Below are positions 55,882-64,000 of a stretch of DNA of 64,000 nucleotides, piece after piece; the first letter of the stretch is position 1; every line of letters begins with the position of its first letter. The DNA is taken from NCBI GenBank assembly GCA_021513715.1, contig CP084167.1:908117-972116 (forward strand). The letters are read 5' to 3'. The position numbers and the translations under genes were made by a program. The DNA comes from Candidatus Heimdallarchaeum endolithica. GTDB lineage: Archaea > Asgardarchaeota > Heimdallarchaeia > Heimdallarchaeales > Heimdallarchaeaceae. A model generated the notes under the pieces. It ran no database searches. It was not told the DNA's origin and was given only the letters and a program-made list of their open reading frames with translations.

Positions 55882-56730
55882 TTATTTAATCAATCCAATT
55901 TCTTTTAAAAAATTATTAGTAGCATCTTGCCAAGAAGGTAGTTTATATCCAATTACCTCTTCCAAACCAAATGAGTCTAAAACCGATAAAAAAGGTCTTT
56001 TAGCTGGTGTATGAAACTCATGAGAAAGAGCAGGAAGAAGCTCTCCTTCCCAGTTTATTTTGTCTAATATATATTTAGCCCATTGATATCGTGAACAATA
56101 TCCAGAATTTGTCATATGATACAATCCATAATTTTCTGTTTTTATCAGGTTATAAGTTGCTTTTACAATATCGTTTGTATAACTTGGCGATGATATCTGA
56201 TCAATAACGATCCTTAGTTTATTTTTATTTCTACTCCATTTTATAGTTTTAGTTATGAAGTTATCATTCCCTTTCCCAAAAACCCAGCTTAATCTTACTA
56301 GAAAAAATCTATTAGCTATATTTTGCACATTCCTTTCTCCAAGTGCTTTACTTTCTCCGTATTTTGAAATTGGAGATGGTTTATCATAAATTGTATAGAG
56401 AAAACCTTTATGTCCATCAAAAACATAATCTGTAGAATAATGGACAAGTACAGCCTTTAATTCATTCGCAAGTAAAGCTAAGTTTTTTGGACCAAGCCCA
56501 TTTATTCGATAAGCAGATTGCCAATCATTTTCAGCGTTATCTACAGCATTATAGGCAGCACAATTAATAATTATATCAATATCTTTATTTGAAACATATT
56601 CTCGCAGTTTTTTAAAATTTGTAATATCTAATTCGACATCGGTTGCAAAAAAATTAATCCCTTCTTTTTTAAAAAAGGTTTGGAATGATTGACCTAATTG
56701 ACCTTTTGATCCTGTAATTAATATTCCCAT
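55882..56730 (-). CDS. rmlD: dTDP-4-dehydrorhamnose reductase
   Basis: The protein has 282 aa. The NADPH site is ILITGSKGQLGQSF, followed by ATDVELDIT, NCAAYNAVDNAE, HYSTDYVFDG, and YGESKALGERNV (YxxxK). It reduces dTDP-4-keto-L-rhamnose to dTDP-L-rhamnose, the last step of the pathway. It lies 23 nt upstream of rmlB on the same strand. Confidence 0.93.
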   Translation of the reverse strand: MGILITGSKGQLGQSFQTFFKKEGINFFATDVELDITNFKKLREYVSNKDIDIIINCAAYNAVDNAENDWQSAYRINGLGPKNLALLANELKAVLVHYSTDYVFDGHKGFLYTIYDKPSPISKYGESKALGERNVQNIANRFFLVRLSWVFGKGNDNFITKTIKWSRNKNKLRIVIDQISSPSYTNDIVKATYNLIKTENYGLYHMTNSGYCSRYQWAKYILDKINWEGELLPALSHEFHTPAKRPFLSVLDSFGLEEVIGYKLPSWQDATNNFLKEIGLIK

Positions 56731-56877
56731 ATAAGCACTATTAAATTTCCATAAATATATTTTTTGTTTGATTTTTTTGAATTACTAAAATGTAACTCGT
56801 TATTTAAAAAATTTTCTCAAATGATAGTATATATTCATTTTTTGGATACATGTATTTTTTAGTCTTAATTTCTTAAA

Positions 56878-57453
56878 TTAGCCCTTCTTATATTCAAAAG
56901 GTGATTCAATATCTTTCAAGAATGGTAAATTAGAATCTTTCTCTGAAAGAATTAATCTTGAATCTTCAATCTTGTCTAAAGGCCATTTAATGTTTATATC
57001 TGGATCATTCCACCTGATTCCTCTATCATAAGCAGAATAATAATAATCAGTTGTTTTGTAAACAAATTCAGATTCTTCAAGAGCAAGAAAACCATGAGCA
57101 AAACCTTCTGGAATATAAAACATACGTTTGTTTTTTTCAGAGAGTTCTACACCATAATACTGACCAAAATTGGGAGAGCCAACTCTTAAATCTACAGCAA
57201 CATCAAACACTCTTCCTTTAATTACACGTACTAATTTTCCTTGAGGATGTTTGGATTGATAATGTAACCCCCGTAGAACTCCTTTTGAAGATTTAGAGTG
57301 GTTATCTTGAACAAAATCAACGTCTAAACCAATCTTAGTAAACTCTCTTTTATTATAAGTTTCCATAAAAAATCCTCTTTCGTCGCTAAAAATTGCGGGT
57401 TCAATAATAAATACCCCGTCTAATGTTGTTTTAATTTTATTAAATTTTATCAT
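56878..57453 (-). CDS. rmlC: dTDP-4-dehydrorhamnose 3,5-epimerase
   Basis: The protein has 191 aa, cupin. Motifs: FSDERGFFMETYNKREF, FVQDNHSKSSKGVLRGLHYQ (catalytic His), QGKLVRVIKGRVFDVAVDLR, and YIPEGFAHGFLALEE. It epimerises C3 and C5 of the 4-keto sugar. It sits in the rml cluster between rmlA and rmlD with 147-nt gaps, so each gene may have its own promoter. The start is ATG 57453 with a weak AAGGTGG upstream. Confidence 0.93.
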   Translation of the reverse strand: MIKFNKIKTTLDGVFIIEPAIFSDERGFFMETYNKREFTKIGLDVDFVQDNHSKSSKGVLRGLHYQSKHPQGKLVRVIKGRVFDVAVDLRVGSPNFGQYYGVELSEKNKRMFYIPEGFAHGFLALEESEFVYKTTDYYYSAYDRGIRWNDPDINIKWPLDKIEDSRLILSEKDSNLPFLKDIESPFEYKKG

Positions 57454-57597
57454 ATTACCACCTTAAAGCTTTACTACAAATTTAGATTATTTTTATTTCA
57501 TAATTATTTTTATTACATAGTCACTGTTTTGCTATTAAATAAATTGATTATATTGTATTTATTTGTTGCATTATTATTACATGTAGCTAAAAGTTTT

Positions 57598-58461
57598 TTA
57601 AATAAGACTTAATAAATACCGTCCATAATCAGAATTTGAGTGCTCTTTTGCTAAATGTTCAAGTTGTTCATCGTCAATATATCCAAGTCTATATGCGATT
57701 TCTTCTAAACAAGCAATATAATATCCTTGTCTTTTTTGAATAGCTGCAACAAAATTACTAGCTTCTATCAAACCATCAAATGTTCCAGTATCAAACCAAG
57801 CTAATCCACGGCCTAACAATTCAACTTTCAACTTACCTCTTTTTAAATATTCAATATTAAGATCAGTAATTTCCAACTCTCCTCGAGGAGATGGTTTAAG
57901 ATTCTCAGCAAACTTAATTACATTATTATCATAGAAATATAAACCAGGGATAGCATAGTTTGATTTTGGAAAAGCTGGTTTCTCTTCTAAGGAGATAACA
58001 TCCATTGTTTCTTCATCGAATTCTACAACACCAAAAGCAGTTGGATTATTAACATAGTAGCCAAAGATTAATGCTCCTTCCTTTAAAGTGGCTGCTTTTC
58101 TTAAAATTGAAGAAAAACCTTGACCATAAAAGATATTATCACCTAAAATTAATGCAACATTATCAGAACCAATAAATTCTTTACCAACAATAAAAGCATC
58201 AGCTAAACCTCTTGGTTTTTCTTGGATTTTATAGGAAAACTGAACACCAAGTTGAGAACCATCTTTTAATAAGTTCTTGTAGTCTGTAATATCTCTTGCA
58301 GTTGAGATAATTAAAATATCTTTTATCCCTGCAAGAAGAAGTGAAGACAGTGAGTAATAAATCATAGGTTTGTCATAAACTGGCAGAATTTGCTTTGAAA
58401 TTGCTTTTGTTATAGGATATAATCTTGTTCCTGCTCCTCCTGCTAATACAATCCCTTTCAT
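57598..58461 (-). CDS. rmlA: Glucose-1-phosphate thymidylyltransferase
   Basis: The protein has 287 aa, the short RmlA form. The signature is [18 protein letters not shown], then [32 protein letters not shown], and the substrate-binding [19 protein letters not shown]. It makes dTDP-glucose from glucose-1-P and dTTP, feeding RmlB. The start is ATG 58461 with AGGAGAAG upstream. The DDE insertion sequence at 58516 sits 55 nt upstream and may have displaced the promoter. Confidence 0.94.
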   Translation of the reverse strand: MKGIVLAGGAGTRLYPITKAISKQILPVYDKPMIYYSLSSLLLAGIKDILIISTARDITDYKNLLKDGSQLGVQFSYKIQEKPRGLADAFIVGKEFIGSDNVALILGDNIFYGQGFSSILRKAATLKEGALIFGYYVNNPTAFGVVEFDEETMDVISLEEKPAFPKSNYAIPGLYFYDNNVIKFAENLKPSPRGELEITDLNIEYLKRGKLKVELLGRGLAWFDTGTFDGLIEASNFVAAIQKRQGYYIACLEEIAYRLGYIDDEQLEHLAKEHSNSDYGRYLLSLI

Positions 58462-58505
58462 TTCGATTATAAGGAGAAGTACCCTATACTATAAAGTTTT
58501 CGTAA

Positions 58506-58515
58506 GCACTAATCT
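58506..58515 (+). repeat. Flanking direct repeat of the DDE insertion sequence
   Basis: GCACTAATCT is repeated at 59278-59287 on the far side of the element, one base beyond the matching terminal repeat. It is a probable target-site duplication. Confidence 0.6.
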
Positions 58516-59277
58516 GTAGTGTCTAGTTTTTATACCACCTCCTAGGTAAAAAGGAACTAAGGGGAGGATGTCCCAAGCTCTGATGAGGACGAACGAAATT
58601 ATAATGGAGCATAAAGAGAGTAAGAAAACCAGAAAGATGAGTAGAGCCATAGACGGCACGGATAGGACAAGTGCAGTGGAGAATAGAATGAAACCAACGA
58701 TAACTCTTAAGGGTGGCATTAAAACGTTCAATATAGGAGCGTAAACCACCTTTGATAACGGAGATTTTGATACCTAGACGAAGTAAGACAGGATACCATA
58801 CCCCTGCATCTGTAACGACAATACGAGGCTTAAAACCCCAACATTTGAACCAATAACGGAAAGTTAGTAAACATTCAAGATTACTCCGTCCTTTAGTAAT
58901 ACTAAAACCCAGTAAAGTCTTGTTGTAAGGATCTAACGCGAACCACAGATATATTGAGCCTTGAGAGGTCCTAATCTCTGTTTCATCTACTACTATAATC
59001 TCTGGTATTCCCCCTCTCTCTGCTACAATTCTATGTAAACTTTCCCTAAAGAGCCTGAACTTCTTTACCCAATACAATAATGTTTGATGCGTTAAACCAT
59101 TCTTCCATGCTACTGTCCTCAACCCATTCTTTGAACCAATATATTCATAAATAGCTTTTATTATTATTTTTTTGGGGACTCTGCATCTCTTAAAAAGAGC
59201 AGATAGTTTTTGTGTTTTCATATCTTACTATTAGAGTCCCCACAAATATTTTTGTCGGAAGAAAACTAGACACTACC
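58516..59277 (-). mobile_element. DDE-type insertion sequence (IS6/IS240-like)
   Basis: The terminal inverted repeats are GTAGTGTCTAGTTTT at 58516-58530 and its reverse complement at 59262-59276. A 10-bp direct repeat GCACTAATCT flanks the element. One transposase gene fills the interior on the minus strand. It lies between the rml and neu gene blocks, about 55 nt from the rmlA start. Length and layout (about 760 bp, one ORF) fit small archaeal IS6-type elements. Confidence 0.85.
58523..59221 (-). CDS. DDE transposase
   Basis: The protein has 232 aa. The N-terminal helix-turn-helix is 'AWKNGLTHQTLLYWVKKF'. The catalytic triad appears as IIVVDETEIRTS (Asp), PRIVVTDAGVWYP (Asp) and GGLRSYIERFNATLK (Glu), with LWFALDPYNKTLLGFSITKG between the first two. 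This spacing is that of the IS6/IS240-type DDE superfamily. The frame is intact, so the element may still move. Its stop codon lies within the left terminal repeat region. Confidence 0.9.
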   Translation of the reverse strand: MKTQKLSALFKRCRVPKKIIIKAIYEYIGSKNGLRTVAWKNGLTHQTLLYWVKKFRLFRESLHRIVAERGGIPEIIVVDETEIRTSQGSIYLWFALDPYNKTLLGFSITKGRSNLECLLTFRYWFKCWGFKPRIVVTDAGVWYPVLLRLGIKISVIKGGLRSYIERFNATLKSYRWFHSILHCTCPIRAVYGSTHLSGFLTLFMLHYNFVRPHQSLGHPPLSSFLPRRWYKN

Positions 59278-59383
59278 GCACTAATCTATGTGAAAAATCA
59301 ATAATAAAAAGTAACATTTTAGCAATGAAGATTAAAATAAAGAATTAATAAATCTTTAAAAAGGTCAAAGAGAGATTGTCATA

Positions 59384-60079
59384 TTAAATTTTGAACAGTT
59401 CTTCTGCTAGTATTTCAGACAATTTAAGATCAATGATATTGTCGATGTCTATTGATCGTTCTAAAGGCATTTCATAATATGTAGAATGTTCTTCTTTTAA
59501 AAAAACTGAATCTTTTAGAAATTTTTGGACATAAACAGTATATATTGCACCATTTATTCTATAAAACTTTGGAAAATCTTGTCTTCTAAAATATTCATTT
59601 TTATTGTTGAATAAAAATTTTATGTACTTATCCTCTTTTGACACTGCTAGAAAAGGATGTGGTTCAAATTCACAAATTGAAATGCATGAATGGAAACTTC
59701 CTGAACATAAAAGTTCTATAGTTTTATCTACATCTTCGCTAGTTCTTAAAGGACTTGTAGGTTGCAATAACACAAATATCTCATAACCCTTTTTTATTTC
59801 CAAAGTATGTAATATTACATCTTTCATTGGAGAAGTATCTGAAGCAAGAGTTTCAGGGCGCTCAATGGTACAAATTTCATTTTTTTTACCAATTTCTATT
59901 GCTTTTTCATCATCAGTTGTAAGTACAATTTCATCAATATATTTACTTTTTTTTGCATGTAAAATCGACCATTCAATAAGTGTTCGATTCTTTAATACTT
60001 GTAGGTTTTTGTTTTTTATTCCTTTAGAACCCCTTCTTGCAGGAATAATAGCTAAGATGTGATAATTTTTGAATGTCAT
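59384..60079 (-). CDS. neuA: CMP-nonulosonate (acylneuraminate) cytidylyltransferase
   Basis: The protein has 231 aa. The signature is AIIPARRGSKGIKNKNL, then TLIEWSILHAKKS, LLQPTSPLRTSEDVDKTIEL, and the metal-binding end RSIDIDNIIDL. It couples CTP to a nine-carbon sugar acid (sialic, legionaminic or pseudaminic type). It overlaps the NeuD-like gene by 4 nt (start ATG 60079), so the two are translationally linked. Which nonulosonate is made cannot be told by eye. Confidence 0.9.
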   Translation of the reverse strand: MTFKNYHILAIIPARRGSKGIKNKNLQVLKNRTLIEWSILHAKKSKYIDEIVLTTDDEKAIEIGKKNEICTIERPETLASDTSPMKDVILHTLEIKKGYEIFVLLQPTSPLRTSEDVDKTIELLCSGSFHSCISICEFEPHPFLAVSKEDKYIKFLFNNKNEYFRRQDFPKFYRINGAIYTVYVQKFLKDSVFLKEEHSTYYEMPLERSIDIDNIIDLKLSEILAEELFKI

Positions 60080-60735
60080 TGCTGTCCATTCCTCTTTTTT
60101 TCTTTCGCTGGAACGCCTACAACTAAAGTTTGCTCTGGTACATCTCTAATTACTGCTGCTCCTGCTCCAATCATAGACCAAGAGCCAATTTTTAAGTTTT
60201 GTATAATACTTGCTCCAATTCCTATTTTTGAACCTTTTTTAACTTCAACATTTCCTGCAATGCCTACACTAGGAGCTATCGTAACATAATCTTCTAATTT
60301 ACAATCATGACCAATTACAGAGTTGTAATTAATAAGAACATGATTTCCAATCTTAACATCAGGTAATATTTTTACTCCTGGCGCAATAATGTTATCTGTA
60401 CCAAGCTCAATAGTATCAAAATCAATAACTGCTAAAGGAGAAATAATATTTTCAAAAGGGAGACCTATTTTTTCTATTTTTTTCTTAACCTCTAATTTCA
60501 CTTTTGGATTTCCCAAAGCAATAACACAATACCAATTTTTACCATAATACTCAAGTAAATGGTCAATATCTCCAGCTACTTTGATTCCGTTAATGAATTT
60601 ACCATGTAAATTTTTATTGTCGTCAAAAAATAAAATCTGATCAAACTTTTTATCAATTTGGTTAATTTGTCTAACATAAAATAGTGTCTCCTTCCCTTGA
60701 CCTCCAGCACCAATAATAGCAATGTTTCTTCTCAT
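60076..60735 (-). CDS. neuD: NeuD-family sugar acyltransferase
   Basis: The protein has 219 aa. The N-terminal Rossmann-like domain is NIAIIGAGGQGKETLFYV. The C-terminal left-handed beta helix of hexapeptide repeats carries the acetyl-CoA site: VLINYNSVIGHDCKLEDYV, VTIAPSVGIAGNVEVKKG, IGSWSMIGAGAAVIRDVPE. It acetylates a sugar or nonulosonate in the pathway. The start is ATG 60735. It is head to head with the PseB-like gene, 123 nt away. Confidence 0.88.
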   Translation of the reverse strand: MRRNIAIIGAGGQGKETLFYVRQINQIDKKFDQILFFDDNKNLHGKFINGIKVAGDIDHLLEYYGKNWYCVIALGNPKVKLEVKKKIEKIGLPFENIISPLAVIDFDTIELGTDNIIAPGVKILPDVKIGNHVLINYNSVIGHDCKLEDYVTIAPSVGIAGNVEVKKGSKIGIGASIIQNLKIGSWSMIGAGAAVIRDVPEQTLVVGVPAKEKKRNGQQ

Positions 60736-60858
60736 ATAAAGAACGAAAAAAATACAGAAATATAAGTTTTAATGTTAAAAGAATCTCAATGTCAAAAATT
60801 ATTAATAAAAAATAAATTAAGAAACTTTTTAATTCCATCTATTATTTTCAATCTAGTG

Positions 60859-61893
60859 ATGAATAGCAATATTTTCAAAGAAAAAACAATATTAATTACT
60901 GGGGGAACAGGAACAATAGGTTCAGCTCTTTGTAAGGAATTACTAAAGTATAACCCTAAACAAATACGCATTTATAGTCGAGATGATACAAAGCAGTTTG
61001 ACTTAGCATCTGAATTAGATGAGTATGAAAATATTAGATATTTAATTGGAGATGTGAGAGATCGAGAACGGTTATTTAGAGCTACAGAAGGAGTAGATTA
61101 CATTTTTCATGTTGCTGCATTGAAACATGTTGGGATATGTGAATACAATCCTTTTGAAGCTATTAAAACCAATGTAATTGGAACACAGAATACAATAGAT
61201 GCCGCAATAAAAAACAATATTGACAAATATCTTTTGATTAGTACTGATAAAGCTACAAATCCTACAAATACCATGGGAGCAACAAAACTTTTAGCTGAAA
61301 GATTGACAATATCTGCAAATTTATACAAGGGAGTTGCTGAAACAAAATTTTCTGTTGTGCGTTTTGGTAATGTGTTTTTTTCTAGAGGGTCAGTTATTCC
61401 TCTCTTCATTAAACAAATAAAAAAGAAAAAAGAGATTACGATTACAGATAAAGAAATGACACGCTTCATAATGTCAATTGAAGAAGCTGCAGAATTTGTA
61501 ATATCATCGATGATACAATCAGTTGGCGGAGAAATTTTTATCAAAAAAATGAGGGCAATTCAAATTGATTCATTGGCTGAAGCAGTTATTGAAGTTGTTT
61601 TGAAGCAATTGAACATTGAAAAAAAGAGTATAAGAAAGAAGATAATGGGACAGAAACCAGGAGAAAGAAAGCACGAACTGTTATTCACAGCTTATGAATC
61701 TCATAAATGTTATGAAATGGAAGATAGATATGTTATAATACCTGAACAATATTTAAGAGATAGAGATTACTCTATTTACCATAATTATCCTAAAACAGGA
61801 GTTCTTGAACTATCATCAGAAAAGGTAGAACAAATAACTAAAGAAGAAATCAAAGAAATGCTAAAAAAAGAAATAGCCAAAATCAGTGAATAG
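60859..61893 (+). CDS. NDP-HexNAc 4,6-dehydratase (PseB/CapD-like)
   Basis: The protein has 344 aa, SDR. Motifs: TILITGGTGTIGSALCKELL, RIYSRDDTKQFDLASEL, YLIGDVRDRERLFRATEGVD, HVAALKHVGICEYNPFEAIK, LISTDKATNPTNTMGATKLL (Met in place of the usual Tyr, as in CapD/PseB), and RFGNVFFSRGSVIPLFIKQI. It probably forms a 4-keto-6-deoxy HexNAc for the aminotransferase. I used ATG 60859 (MNSNIFKEKTILITGG); the longer frame from 60772 would add an unlikely N-terminus. It is the only plus-strand gene here. Confidence 0.88.
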   Translation: MNSNIFKEKTILITGGTGTIGSALCKELLKYNPKQIRIYSRDDTKQFDLASELDEYENIRYLIGDVRDRERLFRATEGVDYIFHVAALKHVGICEYNPFEAIKTNVIGTQNTIDAAIKNNIDKYLLISTDKATNPTNTMGATKLLAERLTISANLYKGVAETKFSVVRFGNVFFSRGSVIPLFIKQIKKKKEITITDKEMTRFIMSIEEAAEFVISSMIQSVGGEIFIKKMRAIQIDSLAEAVIEVVLKQLNIEKKSIRKKIMGQKPGERKHELLFTAYESHKCYEMEDRYVIIPEQYLRDRDYSIYHNYPKTGVLELSSEKVEQITKEEIKEMLKKEIAKISE

Positions 61894-61907
61894 TCACCAA
61901 TCTTGAA

Positions 61908-63023
61908 CTAAATTTTATCTAAAACTCCTTTTATTAATAACATTTCTTCTTCTTTTATTTCTGGATGAAAAGGTAAAGACAAAATTTCTTCTGAAACTCT
62001 TTCAGTATTTTGAAGAACAGGACTTTTTGTTCCAAAGAGTTTTTTATAAAAAGGAGATAGATGTACAGGATCAAAATAAATTTTGCTAGCAATTTTATGT
62101 TCCTTTAGAGTATCAATTACAATCTGCCTTTTACCTTCTTTAACAAAAATGCTATAAAGTTGATAAACATGGAAATAGCTTCTTGGAGGTTTTAGTGGCT
62201 CAATAAATGAAATATCATCTAACAAATTATTGTAATATTTTGCCTTTTCTTGTCTTTTTTTAATAATTAAATCAACTTTTTTTAATTGTGAAACACCTAG
62301 TGCAGCCAAAATATTTGATAATCTAAAATTGTATCCAAGTTGAATATAAGAAAAACCATCATTTGAGGTAAAATAATTTGTTTTTTCTAATCTTCCATGA
62401 GACCTGATTAACTTAAGTTTTTCATAGATTTCTTCTGAATCAGTAACTATAGCTCCTCCTTCTCCTGTTGTAATTATCTTATTTTGGCAAAAACTTAACA
62501 TTGCAGAATCTCCAAAAGAACCTACTTTTTTATCATTGATTCTTGCTCCAAAAGATTCTGCAGCATCTTCTAATAATAACAAATTATAATCCTCTGCAAT
62601 TTCCTTCAATTCCTTAATCTTACAAGGACAACCTGCATAATGAACAGGAATTATAGTTTTTGTTTTTGGAGTAATTTTTTCTACTACGTCTTCAGGTTCA
62701 AGCCCTAGACACTCAAGTTCTATATCTGCAAAAACAGGTTTTCCTCCAGCCATTAATACAGAATTAGCAGTTGAAATGAAAGTGAAAGAAGGAACAATGA
62801 CTTCGTCACCATTTTTTATACCATAAGCTAATAAAAGAGAAAACAACGCAGAAGTTCCAGAATTGAAACTTATAGCATAATTTCTTTCAAAATAGTTAGC
62901 AAGCATTTTTTCAAATGTATCATTGTATTCACCTATTGCCCAATTTTTTCCTGATTCAATTACATTTTTTACAATTTCAGAGTCTTCTTCATCGTGATAG
63001 ATTCTAAAGAGTGGAATAGACAT
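61908..63023 (-). CDS. DegT/DnrJ/EryC1 PLP-dependent sugar aminotransferase
   Basis: The protein has 371 aa. Motifs: SFNSGTSALFSLLLAYGI, GDEVIVPSFTFISTANSVL, PVHYAGCPCKIKELKEIAED, LLLLEDAAESFGARI, and the PLP-lysine region FCQNKIITTGEGGAIV. It adds an amino group to a 4-keto (PseC/LegC-like) sugar. I chose ATG 63023 (MSIPLFRIYHDEED) because the longer frame runs into a low-complexity LDLDLDL repeat. The 'QNKI' context (not 'HPVKH') is shared by PglE/LegC-type enzymes. It is on the strand of neuB, 115 nt downstream. Confidence 0.88.
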   Translation of the reverse strand: MSIPLFRIYHDEEDSEIVKNVIESGKNWAIGEYNDTFEKMLANYFERNYAISFNSGTSALFSLLLAYGIKNGDEVIVPSFTFISTANSVLMAGGKPVFADIELECLGLEPEDVVEKITPKTKTIIPVHYAGCPCKIKELKEIAEDYNLLLLEDAAESFGARINDKKVGSFGDSAMLSFCQNKIITTGEGGAIVTDSEEIYEKLKLIRSHGRLEKTNYFTSNDGFSYIQLGYNFRLSNILAALGVSQLKKVDLIIKKRQEKAKYYNNLLDDISFIEPLKPPRSYFHVYQLYSIFVKEGKRQIVIDTLKEHKIASKIYFDPVHLSPFYKKLFGTKSPVLQNTERVSEEILSLPFHPEIKEEEMLLIKGVLDKI

Positions 63024-63138
63024 GAATTTGATTGTACTTTTATTCTTTTTACTTTTTCTATCTAAAGCCTTAAAATAAACTAAAATTTCTAAATCTAAAT
63101 CTAAATCTAAAATATTTGAATCATTGAAAAAATAGTAA

Positions 63139-64000
63139 CTATTCAACCATATCCCATGTAATTAAACTATCTTTTGGAATATCTTTTGATGCTTTTTTAC
63201 CAATTATAAGTTCAATATTTTTTGGTTCCATACCAAAACCTGGTCTTCGAATAGATATATTATCATAAGTAAAATATTCACCTTTACTAATATCCATTGA
63301 AGAAGTAAGACTTTTTCTCGCTACTTTTGATATTTCTAATTCAGACGGAATGGGTTTTTTTATTCCACTTCCTAATGCTTGTTCTGCTAAACGAACAGCT
63401 TCAACCATTTCTTTAAATTCATGAAGGTCTAAAGATGCTTTATGATCCGGGCCTTCCATTGATTTATCAAGTGTAAGGTGTTTTTCTACAACTACACTAT
63501 CTAAAGCAACACTCATAACTGGAATAATATAACCCGGGGAATGATCAGAGATTCCAGTTAAATGACCAAAAGTCTTACGAAGAGTATCAATAGACTTCAA
63601 ATTATAATCTTCTACTCTTGCAGGATAATTAGACACACAATGAAGAAGAATAATCTTGCTATTTCTTTCACTGTAAAAACAATTCAAAGCATATTCGATA
63701 TCACATAAATTTGCCATTCCTGTTGACATAATTATTGGTTTTCCAGTTTTTGCTACTTGCTTAAGAAGTGGGGGATTAATTATTTCTCCAGAAGGGATTT
63801 TATAGGCACTAACATTAAGTTGAGATAGGAATTTTGCGCTTTCTACATCAAAAGGAGAAGAAAGGAAAATGATTCCTTTTTCATCACAGTATTCCTTTAA
63901 ATACTCGAAATCAGAGAAAGAAAGCTCATATTTTTTTAATAATTTGAATTGATCTTCTATTTTCGCAGCTTCAACCTTTTGATATTTAGCTAAAGGTGCA
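63139..64000 (-). CDS. neuB: Nonulosonate synthase NeuB, 5' truncated by the window end
   Basis: At least 286 residues are visible; the N-terminal part and start are beyond position 64000. The TIM-barrel motifs are IIFLSSPFDVESAKFLSQLN, KIPSGEIINPPLLKQVAKTG, KPIIMSTGMANLCDIEYAL, GISDHSPGYIIPVMSVALDS, and VVEKHLTLDKSMEGPDHKAS. A SAF (antifreeze-like) domain completes the C-terminus (SLTSSMDISKGEYFTYDNIS, IRRPGFGMEPKNIELIIGKK). It condenses a HexNAc derivative with PEP to a nine-carbon sialic-like acid. Confidence 0.93.
   Translation of the reverse strand, partial: APLAKYQKVEAAKIEDQFKLLKKYELSFSDFEYLKEYCDEKGIIFLSSPFDVESAKFLSQLNVSAYKIPSGEIINPPLLKQVAKTGKPIIMSTGMANLCDIEYALNCFYSERNSKIILLHCVSNYPARVEDYNLKSIDTLRKTFGHLTGISDHSPGYIIPVMSVALDSVVVEKHLTLDKSMEGPDHKASLDLHEFKEMVEAVRLAEQALGSGIKKPIPSELEISKVARKSLTSSMDISKGEYFTYDNISIRRPGFGMEPKNIELIIGKKASKDIPKDSLITWDMVE

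Noticed and set aside
63085..63115. Short TAAATC tandem repeat encoding LDLDLD
   Set aside because: It is low-complexity DNA between neuB and the aminotransferase gene; the aminotransferase ATG at 63023 lies after it, so it is not coding.
1..64000. tRNA, rRNA and CRISPR arrays
   Set aside because: Reading the gaps for a GGTTCGAATCC-type T-arm, rRNA-like conserved stretches or regular repeats found none that held up.

Overview
The window is AT-rich, densely coded DNA that looks archaeal. The clearest archaeal marker is a CDP-archaeol synthase (25875-26423). Others are TATA-like boxes about 30 nt upstream of several start codons, a membrane-tethered winged-helix protein and M3B oligoendopeptidase F. 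A Ras-type small GTPase (14695-15228) suggests an Asgard archaeon, possibly Heimdallarchaeia-like. That placement is an inference: there is no rRNA, ribosomal protein or other phylogenetic marker in the window, and I found no tRNA. Internal operon genes often carry a GGTGA-type ribosome-binding site just before an ATG (3492, 7774, 20779, 21140, 33459), and I used this to choose starts.

Left part (1-15.2 kb), mostly housekeeping and unknown genes. It begins with the end of a steroid-5-alpha-reductase-family enzyme and a membrane-anchored protein gene with a -1 frameshift. CutA, an ArsP/YraQ-like permease and a CxxC thioredoxin-like protein form a probable metal or metalloid locus. Two minus-strand unknown operons follow: a TPR pair (3796-5921) and a three-gene winged-helix/zinc-ribbon plus two-TM coiled-coil unit (6029-8384). 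After these come a 14-TM drug exporter, PepF, a radical SAM protein and a GTPase with an eroded G3 motif.

Middle part (15.4-34.5 kb). An IS200/IS605 element (tnpA plus tnpB, about 15754-17860) has landed inside a MazG-type pyrophosphohydrolase gene that follows ilvE. Removing 2107 nt restores an uninterrupted reading frame with the family motif. Next are an ABC-2 exporter (one ATPase, two permeases), a ferritin-like protein and a possible 106-bp MITE beside the carS promoter. A lipid-linked trio follows (CarS, nucleotidyltransferase, PAP2 phosphatase). The rest of this part holds an alpha/beta hydrolase, a multi-TM acyltransferase-like protein, a membrane-tethered HTH protein, a five-repeat secreted protein and a CDF metal transporter.

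Right part (34.6-64 kb), a cell-surface glycan island. It encodes nucleotide-sugar enzymes (epimerase, sugar-1-P nucleotidylyltransferase, complete RmlABCD), two GT2 and two GT4 glycosyltransferases, three large GT-C-like membrane proteins (two are paralogues) and a Wzx-type flippase. Two secreted, membrane-anchored surface proteins lie among them: one with a beta-helix and Ca-binding repeats, one with Ig-like repeats. The island ends with a nonulosonic (sialic-like) acid set: CMP-sugar synthetase, NeuD-like acyltransferase, PseB/CapD-like dehydratase, PLP aminotransferase and a NeuB running off the window end. A 762-bp DDE insertion sequence with terminal repeats and a flanking 10-bp direct repeat sits between rmlA and neuA. 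The likely overall product is a rhamnose- and nonulosonate-containing surface glycan.
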